From Chamaesiphon sp031376885 (GTDB taxonomy: Bacteria > Cyanobacteriota > Cyanobacteriia > Cyanobacteriales > Chamaesiphonaceae): a stretch of DNA of 34,035 nucleotides. Numbering within the stretch: the first letter of the stretch is position 1; the number at the start of each line of letters is the position of its first letter. Location: assembly GCA_031376885.1 (NCBI GenBank), contig JANMEL010000042.1, positions 1-34,035 of the forward strand, given 5' to 3'. Shown piece after piece: positions 21,976-28,294 of this stretch. Under the pieces are notes generated by a model. That model was not told where the DNA came from. It searched no databases and saw only the letters and a program-made list of their open reading frames with translations. Both the position numbers and the translations under genes were made by a program.

Positions 21976-22440
21976 ATGACTCAGATTATCCAAAATAAAA
22001 AATCTATCAACGCGATATTGTTTGTGACTTTAGGTGCCATATTTTGGTTTGAAGCTTTACTATTTATTCGCTTTGGGGGAGCAGCATTGTTTGTGAATGG
22101 CAATCCCTGGCTCCTCTTTTTGTTTGTTGCTTCTATTCCAGTAGCTTGGTTTTCAGTCAAAATTAGTGCCATAGTTGGTAAAATTGATGGTGACGATCTG
22201 TTGAGTGCTGTGGTAATAATGGCAGTGACTGCGACGTTATTGGATGGTATGGCTTTAACTTGGTTTCAAAGCTGGTATGGTCTTTCACAGGAGGGGCTGT
22301 TACTGGCAGCCGCATGGTTATTATGGGGTGTCGGTATCAGTCTAGCGTTGGCGAAGCCTCTCGGTACGAGAATCGCGTTCGCATTGCCAACTGGAGGTCA
22401 TCGATTCGATTGCTGGCGCAGACGGCAAGCCGTTCGATAG
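21976..22440 (+). CDS. Four-helix membrane protein, DUF5367-like, with a repeat-derived tail
   Basis: 154 residues from the ATG at 21976 (21940 is a possible earlier start). Helices are at about 10-30 (INAILFVTLGAIFWFEALLFIRFGG), 38-55, 75-95 (LLSAVVIMAVTATLLDGMALTWF) and 105-122 (LLLAAAWLLWGVGISLALA). The layout resembles DUF5367 proteins, which end soon after the fourth helix. Here the last 30 residues (KPLGTRIAFALPTGGHRFDCWRRRQAVR) are basic and come from the 29-bp module at 22346-22374 and the sequence beyond, so the natural C-terminus has been replaced. It is 66 bp behind DUF2834 and may share its transcript. Confidence 0.65.
   Translation: MTQIIQNKKSINAILFVTLGAIFWFEALLFIRFGGAALFVNGNPWLLFLFVASIPVAWFSVKISAIVGKIDGDDLLSAVVIMAVTATLLDGMALTWFQSWYGLSQEGLLLAAAWLLWGVGISLALAKPLGTRIAFALPTGGHRFDCWRRRQAVR
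22346..22374 (-). repeat. 29-bp module at the 3' end of the DUF5367-like gene
   Basis: On the minus strand reads GATTCTC-N5-GAGAGGCTTCGCCAACG. Confidence 0.7.
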
Positions 22441-22454
22441 TTCAGATTGACCTA

Positions 22455-22517
22455 TCGCAAATTTAAGAGATAATTATAAGTTAGTTTTCCTGGCAAGAAG
22501 ACCGAAACTTATTTAGC
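22455..22517 (+). repeat. 63-bp direct repeat, copy A
   Basis: Runs from TCGCAAATTTAAGAGATAAT to ATTTAGC and is about 90% identical to 23236-23298. The two copies flank the SnoaL/cupin chimera. Confidence 0.85.
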
Positions 22518-22580
22518 ATCGTCGATGGTCGATCGGATATAAATTTCTCACTCTGCATTTCAACTTTTAAGGAGTAAACT

Positions 22581-23126
22581 ATGATAACCACTCAAGCTCA
22601 AATCATCGAGCTAGAAGAGCGACTCAGACAAGCAATGCTGCGTTCTGATGTCGTCGAATTAGATGCCTTAATTGCTCCCGAACTGCTGTTTACAAATCAT
22701 CTGGGGCAACTTGTTAGCAAACAGGACGATCTTGAGGCTCACCGCTCTGGACAATTTAAGTTTACCGAAATTACCCCATCCGAGCAACAGATTCAATTTA
22801 ATTATGGGTTTACCGTTGTTTCTGTTTTAATGCACATAGTCGGCAGTTATGAAGGTACCCCAGTCGAGCAAGATATTCGATTTACCCGTGTTTGGGCGAT
22901 CTCGACTAGTGGCTCGATTCAAATTATCGCAGGTCACACTAGTGCTATTATCAGCGGTCGTCTTTACGATCTAGCTTTCGACATGTGGCTAGAGACTGGA
23001 CATTATGCCAGTAGACCACCTGGAGAGATGCACGGGCCATTCACAACCGATCTTGGTTGTGTAGTGTTGGAGATATCTTTCCCCGTTGGCGTAGCCTCTC
23101 CTGCGGAGAATCGAGTCCAGGCATAA
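22581..23126 (+). CDS. Chimera of an NTF2-like (DUF4440) domain and a cupin fragment
   Basis: 181 residues with AAGGAG before the ATG. Residues 1-125 are a DUF4440/SnoaL-like domain (QIIELEERLRQAMLRSDVVELDALIAPELLFTNHLGQ, then FTRVWAIS, IQIIAGHTSAI), which normally ends at that point. Residues about 137-168 (LETGHYASRPPGEMHGPFTT, then GCVVLEISFP) read like the end of a ChrR-type cupin: the H of GEMHGPF and the GCVVLE strand. The last residues (VGVASPAENRVQA) come from the 29-bp module. The gene looks like a fusion created by a deletion between two neighbours. The NTF2 part is complete, so it may still work. Confidence 0.72.
   Translation: MITTQAQIIELEERLRQAMLRSDVVELDALIAPELLFTNHLGQLVSKQDDLEAHRSGQFKFTEITPSEQQIQFNYGFTVVSVLMHIVGSYEGTPVEQDIRFTRVWAISTSGSIQIIAGHTSAIISGRLYDLAFDMWLETGHYASRPPGEMHGPFTTDLGCVVLEISFPVGVASPAENRVQA
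23084..23112 (-). repeat. 29-bp module ending the chimeric gene
   Basis: Minus strand reads GATTCTC-N5-GAGAGGCTACGCCAACG. Confidence 0.75.
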
Positions 23127-23235
23127 CTGACAGCGACGATCTCCGATCCTCGCCATCGACAACCCGATCGAGAAACTGTATCTCGCGTCCTCAAGTTTAA
23201 CAAATTGACCGTTGGCGGTAGCCTACCGTAGGTAA

Positions 23236-23298
23236 TCGCAAATTTAAGGGATAATTATAAGTTAGTTGTCCTGACAACAAGACCGAAATTTATTTAGC
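23236..23298 (+). repeat. 63-bp direct repeat, copy B
   Basis: Second copy, immediately before the GNAT start codon; preceded by a GTTGGC-TAGCCTACCG-AGGTAATCG repeat (about 23211-23237). Confidence 0.85.
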
Positions 23299-23299
23299 G

Positions 23300-23785
23300 A
23301 TGGAAATGCAAATTGAACCATATCAACCTCACCATCTAGATGGTGTTATTCATCTTTCACTGCGGGCATGGACTCCAGTTTTTGACTCGATTCAGAAAGC
23401 GATGGATGCTGATGTTTACCAGGCATTCTATCCCGATAGTTGGCGGGTAAGTCAGCAAAAAGCGATCGAGGATGTCTGTCTTGATGAAGACATAAATGTC
23501 TGGGTTGCGATCGATGCAGGTGCCACAGTGGGTTTTGTTGCTATGAAACTAGACTCCGAATCGAGCATGGGTGAAATTTACATGGTGGCTGTCGATCCAG
23601 ATTTTCAAGGGCGTGGGATTGGCTCCGCTTTGACAAAATTTGCGATCGAAAAGATGAAAGAAGCGGGGATGTCGATGGCGATGGTCGAAACAGGCGGCGA
23701 CCCCGGTCATGCCCCAGCACGTCGCACTTATGAAAAGTTAGGCTTTGGGCTATTACCAATCTCCAGATACTTCAAAAAACTCTAG
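23300..23785 (+). CDS. GNAT-family N-acetyltransferase
   Basis: 161 residues. The acetyl-CoA-binding motif A is IYMVAVDPDFQGRGIGSALTKFAIEKMKEAG (Q-G-R-G-I-G at its core), followed by motif B PARRTYEKLGFGLLPISRYF. The N-terminus (IEPYQPHHLDGVIHLSLRAWTPVFDS) varies in this family and decides the substrate, which I cannot tell; small-molecule or drug acetylation is possible. The ATG follows directional repeat copy B by one base, so its promoter is probably carried in that 63-bp sequence. Confidence 0.9.
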   Translation: MEMQIEPYQPHHLDGVIHLSLRAWTPVFDSIQKAMDADVYQAFYPDSWRVSQQKAIEDVCLDEDINVWVAIDAGATVGFVAMKLDSESSMGEIYMVAVDPDFQGRGIGSALTKFAIEKMKEAGMSMAMVETGGDPGHAPARRTYEKLGFGLLPISRYFKKL

Positions 23786-23857
23786 ATCTGTCACGATCGT
23801 ACTTGCAAACCTTCCAAGAGGATTTCCCGATTCTCGCGCGCTTGTCGTATGAAACGG

Positions 23858-23913
23858 AGCCGAAATCTAGGGTTGGGGAAATTCATGAATTGCCCCTACC
23901 CTTGATTTCGGCT
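23858..23913 (+). terminator. 56-bp hairpin between convergent gene ends
   Basis: AGCCGAAATC...GATTTCGGCT outer arms, with inner AGGGTTGGGG / CCCCTACCCT pairing. It lies between the GNAT and DMT transporter stops and could end both transcripts. Confidence 0.6.
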
Positions 23914-23970
23914 GTGGCTTTAAATATAAATCATACCCAGACTCAGCAACGCCAAATTTATAATAAATAA

Positions 23971-24864
23971 CTATTTCACGCTAACTTGAGTGCGTTTCCC
24001 CAAAAGCACACAGCTAATTACTGCCGTTGCAAAACCAATAGTTTCAATCGACAAATGCTCACCCAACAAAATAACTGAGGCAAATATTGTCATAAATGGC
24101 TGAATTAGTTGAAGTTGCCCGATTCTCGCAATTCCACCCAGAGCTAACCCGCGATACCATGCGAAGAAACCCAGAAACATACTAAAAATACTTACATACA
24201 GAAAAGCTAGCACCGCGTTAACTGAAATCGCTCCAAAATTAGATGGTAAATGTTGCAAGACGATCGGCAATAGCACGGGCACTGATAGAATCAAAGACCA
24301 ACAAATGACTTGCCATGAGCCAAATGTTCGAGATAAAACCGCACCCTCTGCATAACCTAAAGCGGCAGATCCAACCGCACCCAATAAGGCTAGATCTGCT
24401 AATCTGATTGAACCACCACCTGTTATCAGTGCGAAAATAACGACTAACGCGCTGCCTAAACAGGCAAAAAGCCAAAACCCTCGTGAGGGTCGTTCGCCAG
24501 CCCGCCACGCGCCGCACAAAGCTGTTGAGAGCGGTAATAGTCCTGTTATTACTGCGCCATGAGACGCGGCAGCATCTTTCATCGCAATTGCAGACAGGAG
24601 GGGAAACCCAATCACAACCCCAGCAGTGACGATCGCAAAATTGGGTAAAAATCGCAAAGGGGGAATAGTTTGACGGGTAATCAGCAGTAAAACTAAGGAT
24701 AACCCTGCGGCAACAATTGCGCGACCCAAACCAACAAAAACTGGATCGAAGCCTCCTGAAATGGCAATCCGCGTTGCTGGTAGAGTGATACTAAAAATTA
24801 GTATGCCTAAAAATCCATAGCCAAAACTTGTCAACTCTTTCTGAGGCTGTGGATCTTTATTCAT
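23971..24864 (-). CDS. EamA/DMT-superfamily transporter
   Basis: 297 residues, ten predicted membrane helices in two EamA repeats. The first begins GYGFLGILIFSITLPATRIAISGGFDPVFVGLGRAIVAAG; the second starts near GSAALGYAEGAVLSRTFGSWQVICWSL and ends IQPFMTIFASVILLGEHLSIETIGFATAVISCVLLG. Such proteins export amino acids or other small metabolites from the inner membrane. Substrate unknown. A small palindrome ATGTA-CGA-TACAT lies 4 bp upstream of the start. It stands alone in the minus direction. Confidence 0.9.
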   Translation of the reverse strand: MNKDPQPQKELTSFGYGFLGILIFSITLPATRIAISGGFDPVFVGLGRAIVAAGLSLVLLLITRQTIPPLRFLPNFAIVTAGVVIGFPLLSAIAMKDAAASHGAVITGLLPLSTALCGAWRAGERPSRGFWLFACLGSALVVIFALITGGGSIRLADLALLGAVGSAALGYAEGAVLSRTFGSWQVICWSLILSVPVLLPIVLQHLPSNFGAISVNAVLAFLYVSIFSMFLGFFAWYRGLALGGIARIGQLQLIQPFMTIFASVILLGEHLSIETIGFATAVISCVLLGKRTQVSVK

Positions 24865-24867
24865 CTT

Positions 24868-24880
24868 ATGTACGATACAT
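24868..24880. promoter_or_regulatory. Small palindrome at the DMT transporter start
   Basis: ATGTA-CGA-TACAT, perfect 5-bp arms right before the start codon; could be an operator. The rest of 24881-25089 shows only AT-rich promoter-like words (TATAGT at about 24905) and GATCGATC clusters. Confidence 0.35.
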
Positions 24881-25089
24881 CGATCGAATCATAACATTAT
24901 TTATAGTATTACTTATGTTAGAATTTTACCACCTTCGCTCGGAGTCGATCGAGATCTAAACCACAACCGATCGGGATCAAAATCTGACAATCTTTAGTAA
25001 AACAGTGCCGATCGATCGAGTCTGAACTAATTCAGCGATCGGTAGGAATGTTAAGATGGGGTAGTTAAACCCTGTCATAAATTACAGTC

Positions 25090-25320
25090 ATGAGCGATAT
25101 GCCAAACAGCGTGCCGTCTGCACCAGCAATCGATACCCCCAGCCTCAACCCTACTGAAACAGTCGAAATTCCCCCCACCCCAGAAGAACTCAAAACCAAA
25201 TACGTCAAATACGCCATGAAAAACATGGTCAAAAAAGGTAGTAAATCCCTCCAACACTTCTTCCTCAGCGCGGCTGGCTTACTAGCACTATTCGTCACAC
25301 TAGCCTATCTAACGCGATGA
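25090..25320 (+). CDS. DUF3285 family small membrane protein
   Basis: 76 residues. A proline/threonine-rich soluble N-terminus is followed by IPPTPEELKTKYVKYAMKNMVKKGSKSLQHFFLSAAGLLALFVTLAYLTR: a basic amphipathic stretch and one C-terminal membrane helix. This is the cyanobacteria-specific DUF3285 protein that sits in front of ybeY in many genomes. The 4-bp overlap with ybeY (ATGA at 25317) indicates translational coupling. Function unknown. Confidence 0.85.
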   Translation: MSDMPNSVPSAPAIDTPSLNPTETVEIPPTPEELKTKYVKYAMKNMVKKGSKSLQHFFLSAAGLLALFVTLAYLTR

Positions 25321-25799
25321 ATATAGAATTAATAGTCCAAGACTTGTACGAGCCAAGCACGATCGACGAAAAAACTTGGATGACTTGGTTTCAAGACTGG
25401 TTGTTGACTCCAGGCTTGGAATTACCCCCAGCCAACAGCTATGAATTGAGTCTGCGGCTCACCACAGATGCGGAAATTCAGGCTCTAAACGCTCAATTTC
25501 GCCAAAAAGACCAACCGACTGATGTACTGTCTTTTGCCGCGATGGAGGTCGATTTTCCCAGCTTACAGCCAGATCCAAGTCACGAGTCGCCCCTGTACTT
25601 AGGTGATATTATTATTTCTGTTGATACTGCTTGCAAGCAAGCACCCGAACATGGGTATTCTTTAACTAAGGAGTTAGCTTGGTTGGCTAGTCATGGATTA
25701 CTTCACCTCTTAGGCTGGGATCATCCTGACGAATCAAGTTTGTTGGCAATGTTACGCCAACAGGAAACTTTTCTCACTCGTAGCGGTCTAGAGGTATGA
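25317..25799 (+). CDS. ybeY: Endoribonuclease YbeY (rRNA maturation factor)
   Basis: 160 residues. The zinc site H-x3-H-x5-H is exact: H126, H130, H136 in HGLLHLLGWDH. LNAQFRQKDQPTDVLSF and YLGDIIISVDTA are also diagnostic. YbeY takes part in 16S rRNA 3'-end processing and ribosome quality control. The gene order DUF3285-ybeY-dgkA is conserved in cyanobacteria. The start overlaps the DUF3285 stop. Confidence 0.96.
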   Translation: MNIELIVQDLYEPSTIDEKTWMTWFQDWLLTPGLELPPANSYELSLRLTTDAEIQALNAQFRQKDQPTDVLSFAAMEVDFPSLQPDPSHESPLYLGDIIISVDTACKQAPEHGYSLTKELAWLASHGLLHLLGWDHPDESSLLAMLRQQETFLTRSGLEV

Positions 25800-25872
25800 T
25801 TATCTAGTTCAGCAATTAGTGTGAGTCATTCAACGAATAAATCATTATTTTTTCGGTGGGAGTTACCCGTCT

Positions 25873-26367
25873 ATGCAGATTAAACTGGACGAATCGTCAA
25901 ACATTACGAGCCTCGAACCAGATATGACTGGTAAAGTATCCGATCGGCTTCACAGACAACCAGAACGTAATAGTCAGAAACGCACCCAAGCTTGGCGTGT
26001 AGCGGATAATATTTTCGCAAGTTTTAGATATGCTTCGGCTGGTGTCACCTATGCTTTCAATACTCAGCGCAATTTTCGGATCCACTGTCTCATGGGCACG
26101 ATCGCGATTAGTCTAGGTGCTTTGCTACATCTAACTAGTGTGGAAATGGCGGTGATTTGCATTACTAGTGGTTTAGTTTTAACCCTAGAATTGCTCAATA
26201 CAGCGATCGAATCCGTTGTCGATCTCACCGTCGGGCAAACACATCACGAACTCGCCAAGATTGCCAAAGACTGCGCGGCTGGTGCGGTACTGATTTCGGC
26301 TCTAGCTTCTCTCTTGGTAGCTGTCTGGCTGATTTTGCCCAAGGCGATGTTATTGCTCAGATTGTAA
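25873..26367 (+). CDS. dgkA: Diacylglycerol/undecaprenol kinase, DgkA family
   Basis: 164 residues: a hydrophilic N-terminal extension of about 40 residues, then the three-helix membrane kinase core. The active-site motif is ELLNTAIESVVDLTVG (E106-G121), followed by HHELAKIAKDCAAGAVL (124-140). In Gram-positive and cyanobacterial relatives the substrate is usually undecaprenol, feeding lipid carrier recycling for wall synthesis. It follows ybeY by 73 bp as in many bacteria. A hairpin at 26425-26451 probably ends the unit. Confidence 0.92.
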   Translation: MQIKLDESSNITSLEPDMTGKVSDRLHRQPERNSQKRTQAWRVADNIFASFRYASAGVTYAFNTQRNFRIHCLMGTIAISLGALLHLTSVEMAVICITSGLVLTLELLNTAIESVVDLTVGQTHHELAKIAKDCAAGAVLISALASLLVAVWLILPKAMLLLRL

Positions 26368-26424
26368 GATTCCCAACAACTATGTCACTCAAGCTATTTT
26401 TGTTACGATTAGTTAAGAAGACCA

Positions 26425-26451
26425 GTCGAAATCTCCCACAGTGATTTCGAC
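26425..26451 (+). terminator. Hairpin downstream of dgkA
   Basis: GTCGAAATC and GATTTCGAC arms around a 9-base loop, 57 bp after the stop. No U-run follows. Confidence 0.45.
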
Positions 26452-26553
26452 GGGTTCGAGAGCTTGTACCTTTGCTTGGATTTGGACTTTAATCCAAAAT
26501 CCAAACTTCCCTCGCTCAACTCGCACTTACTAAAATATTAACCTAACAGAATT

Positions 26554-27216
26554 ATGCTGTTTAACATCTTTGGCGGTAAAAAACTGACACTCCCTTCTCA
26601 AGAGGATGCTTTTCCTGGGAGAGCCGAAGCGATACCTCTACCTGCAAAACACTTTGTCAACGGTAACTCCTTCGCACCGCCATATCCAGCCCAGATGGAA
26701 AAAGCCATGTTTGGTTTGGGATGTTTTTGGGGTGCCGAACGTAAGTTTTGGCAAGCGGAGGGGGTGTATATCACCGCTGTGGGCTATTCAGCCGGAATTA
26801 CGCCAAATCCTACCTATCAAGAGGTTTGTACGGGTTTAACGGGGCATAATGAGGTGGTACTGGTGGTTTTCGATCCCCAGGTGATTAGTTATCAACAGTT
26901 GTTGAAGATTTTTTGGGAAAGTCACAATCCCACTCAGGGAATGCAGCAAGGTAACGATCGTGGTACTCAATATCGATCGGGTATATACTGCTACTCTGAC
27001 AGTCAAATGGAATTGGCTATGGCTTCTAAGGTAGCTTATCAAGCAGCTCTTCAAGTGGCTGGGTATAAGGAAATTACGACAGAAATTATCGCCGCACCTC
27101 AGCTCTATTACGCAGAGGTTTATCACCAGCAGTATCTAGCCAAAAATCCTGGTGGTTACTGTGGTTTAGGTGGTACTAATGTTTGTCTACCATCAGATGC
27201 TTCGGTAACTAAATAG
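26554..27216 (+). CDS. msrA: Peptide methionine-(S)-S-oxide reductase
   Basis: 220 residues. The catalytic GCFWG is at 56-60 (C57), followed by AVGYSAGITPNPTYQEVCTGLTGHNEVV and FWESHNPTQGMQQGNDRGTQYRSGIY. Resolving cysteines C203 and C211 lie in the C-terminal GYCGLGGTNVC. MsrA repairs oxidised methionine using thioredoxin. A 45-residue N-terminal extension (LTLPSQEDAFPGRAEAIPLP) is usual for the longer bacterial form. Single gene, followed by a strong hairpin at 27245. Confidence 0.96.
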   Translation: MLFNIFGGKKLTLPSQEDAFPGRAEAIPLPAKHFVNGNSFAPPYPAQMEKAMFGLGCFWGAERKFWQAEGVYITAVGYSAGITPNPTYQEVCTGLTGHNEVVLVVFDPQVISYQQLLKIFWESHNPTQGMQQGNDRGTQYRSGIYCYSDSQMELAMASKVAYQAALQVAGYKEITTEIIAAPQLYYAEVYHQQYLAKNPGGYCGLGGTNVCLPSDASVTK

Positions 27217-27244
27217 TTAGTTATTAGCTGCAACAAAAGACGCA

Positions 27245-27278
27245 ATACCCCCGACTTCTCAAGAGAAGTCGGGGGTAT
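27245..27278 (+). terminator. Strong hairpin behind msrA (CCCCGACTTCT family)
   Basis: Perfect 16-bp arms ATACCCCCGACTTCTC / GAGAAGTCGGGGGTAT around AA, followed by CTTCATTTCT. Confidence 0.7.
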
Positions 27279-27314
27279 CTTCATTTCTAAGTATACTCAC
27301 ATCTTGCACCAATG

Positions 27315-27549
27315 TATAGCAGAGGTCAGAGGTCAGGGGACAGGGGTCAGTTTGGGAAAGCTGACCTACTAATGGTTTGTTGGCGTAACCTTCGTCAGAG
27401 CGGAAGCATCTACAGATGTCCTAACCGCCCTGGCGGTTGCCATATATAGCAGGGGTCAGAGGTCAGGGGACAGGGGTCAGTTTGGGAAAGCTGACGCACT
27501 AATGGTTTGAGCGTCTATATCTGTCCTAACCGCCCTGGCGGTTGCTATA
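27315..27549. repeat. Two tandem units of 130 and 105 bp
   Basis: Unit 1 (27315-27444) and unit 2 (27445-27549) both run from TATAGCAG-GGTCAGAGG, through GGGAAAGCTGAC, to CCTAACCGCCCTGGCGGTTG and C-ATA. Unit 1 is 25 bp longer because of one insertion. Confidence 0.85.
27380..27404 (+). repeat. 25-bp short repeat present in one tandem unit and absent in the other
   Basis: Starts TTGGCGTAACCTTCGTCAGA; lies between AATGGTTTG and AGC-TCTA, which are directly joined in unit 2. Related to the GTTGGCGTAGCC modules elsewhere. Confidence 0.8.
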
Positions 27550-27573
27550 AGTACTATTACTGCGATAACCCCA

Positions 27574-27661
27574 GGGCGGGCACAAGACAACTGGGCGGGT
27601 GACAAAGGCGAGACGCGCCCCTACAGGTTAATCACGTAGGGGCGCGGTCTTGTGCCCGCCC
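27574..27661. repeat. Hairpin repeat with an interrupted left arm
   Basis: GGGCGGGCACAAGAC (27574-27588) pairs with GTCTTGTGCCCGCCC (27647-27661), and GCGCCCCTAC (27615-27624) with GTAGGGGCGC (27636-27645). The left arm is split by about 26 bp containing GGGCGGGTGAC. Confidence 0.8.
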
Positions 27662-27879
27662 CGAACTACGCTAATTACTAATATTTTAGTACTGGTGCAA
27701 GATGTGAGTATAGCAATAGCCAAGATCGTTAGGACGTTTTCTAACTATTACAGATCCATCAGCTATTTTTGAGCGTATGTCCCTCTGAGTACGACAGCAC
27801 CTAATCCGATCCAATGGGCTTGTCGATCGACTGGGCTGATTAATTATCTTAGTCGATCGTTACCCATCTGTCATATTAC

Positions 27880-27907
27880 TTGCAATTAAAAGTCGGCTAC
27901 TTATGAC
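27880..27907 (+). promoter_or_regulatory. Possible promoter of the peptide operon
   Basis: TTGCAA-N16-TATGAC, about 64 bp before the precursor ATG. The hexamers are weak, and no other promoter is clearly better in 27713-27970, which holds no gene. Confidence 0.35.
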
Positions 27908-27970
27908 TCGAAAGAAAAACCGCATCAGCGTTTTGGTCTAGAAGTCAAATCAACCAAATAGAGGAATACT

Positions 27971-28141
27971 ATGTCTACAAATCTCAACAACTACGAGTTC
28001 GATCTCGAAGGTTTAAATCTCGATGATTTAGATGTTCAAGAATTAGAACAGCGTCTAGAACTGGCAGGAACTACTCGCGATTCAACTCCATGTAATAGTT
28101 GCCATACGGAAAGACAACCTGAACCCAGTATCTACGATTAG
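27971..28141 (+). CDS. Probable RiPP precursor peptide
   Basis: 56 residues with GAGGA five bases before the ATG. Residues 1-33 look like a leader: asparagine-rich start, then a leucine/aspartate heptad-like LEGLNLDDLDVQELEQRLEL followed by Ala-Gly. Residues 34-56 form a core-like tail TTRDSTPCNSCHTERQPEPS and IYD, with the only two cysteines (C41, C44) as CNSC and many Ser/Thr. The acidic amphipathic leader, the A-G junction and the short polar Cys-containing tail are general features of ribosomally made, modified peptides. The next genes encode a class I isoprenoid-synthase-like enzyme and an M50 protease with a PqqD-like domain. I do not recognise a named precursor family. Confidence 0.72.
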   Translation: MSTNLNNYEFDLEGLNLDDLDVQELEQRLELAGTTRDSTPCNSCHTERQPEPSIYD

Positions 28142-28154
28142 ATACTAGATTAGT

Positions 28155-28190
28155 ATTCCCAGTTCGACCTTCATAGATTGGGCTGGGAAT
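28155..28190 (+). terminator. Hairpin 1 between precursor and enzyme genes
   Basis: ATTCCCAG (28155-28162) and CTGGGAAT (28183-28190), 13 bp after the precursor stop. It may stabilise or partly end the precursor mRNA, raising precursor over enzyme levels. Confidence 0.5.
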
Positions 28191-28233
28191 GCTTACAAGA
28201 TTTAGTAATTCTGAAATTATGATGTAGCGAAGA

Positions 28234-28263
28234 GGATAGAATTCAAGATTTTGAATTCTATCC
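28234..28263 (+). terminator. Hairpin 2 between precursor and enzyme genes
   Basis: GGATAGAATTCAA-GATT-TTGAATTCTATCC, perfect 13-bp arms followed by TTTC. Confidence 0.55.
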
Positions 28264-28294
28264 TTTCAAGCAACTGAATATCAATCTAAATTAA

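Larger units (their letters stand above)
27292..27712. mobile_element. 421-bp non-coding element bounded by perfect 20-bp inverted repeats
   Basis: TATACTCACATCTTGCACCA at 27292-27311 is the exact reverse complement of 27693-27712. Between them lie two tandem units (27315-27549) and a third hairpin repeat (27574-27661). No reading frame of note. It resembles a MITE or a nest of repeats inserted into one another; no target-site duplication is evident. Confidence 0.65.

Noticed and set aside
27315..27549. Possible CRISPR array
   Set aside because: Only two long units without spacers between short repeats, and no cas genes nearby.
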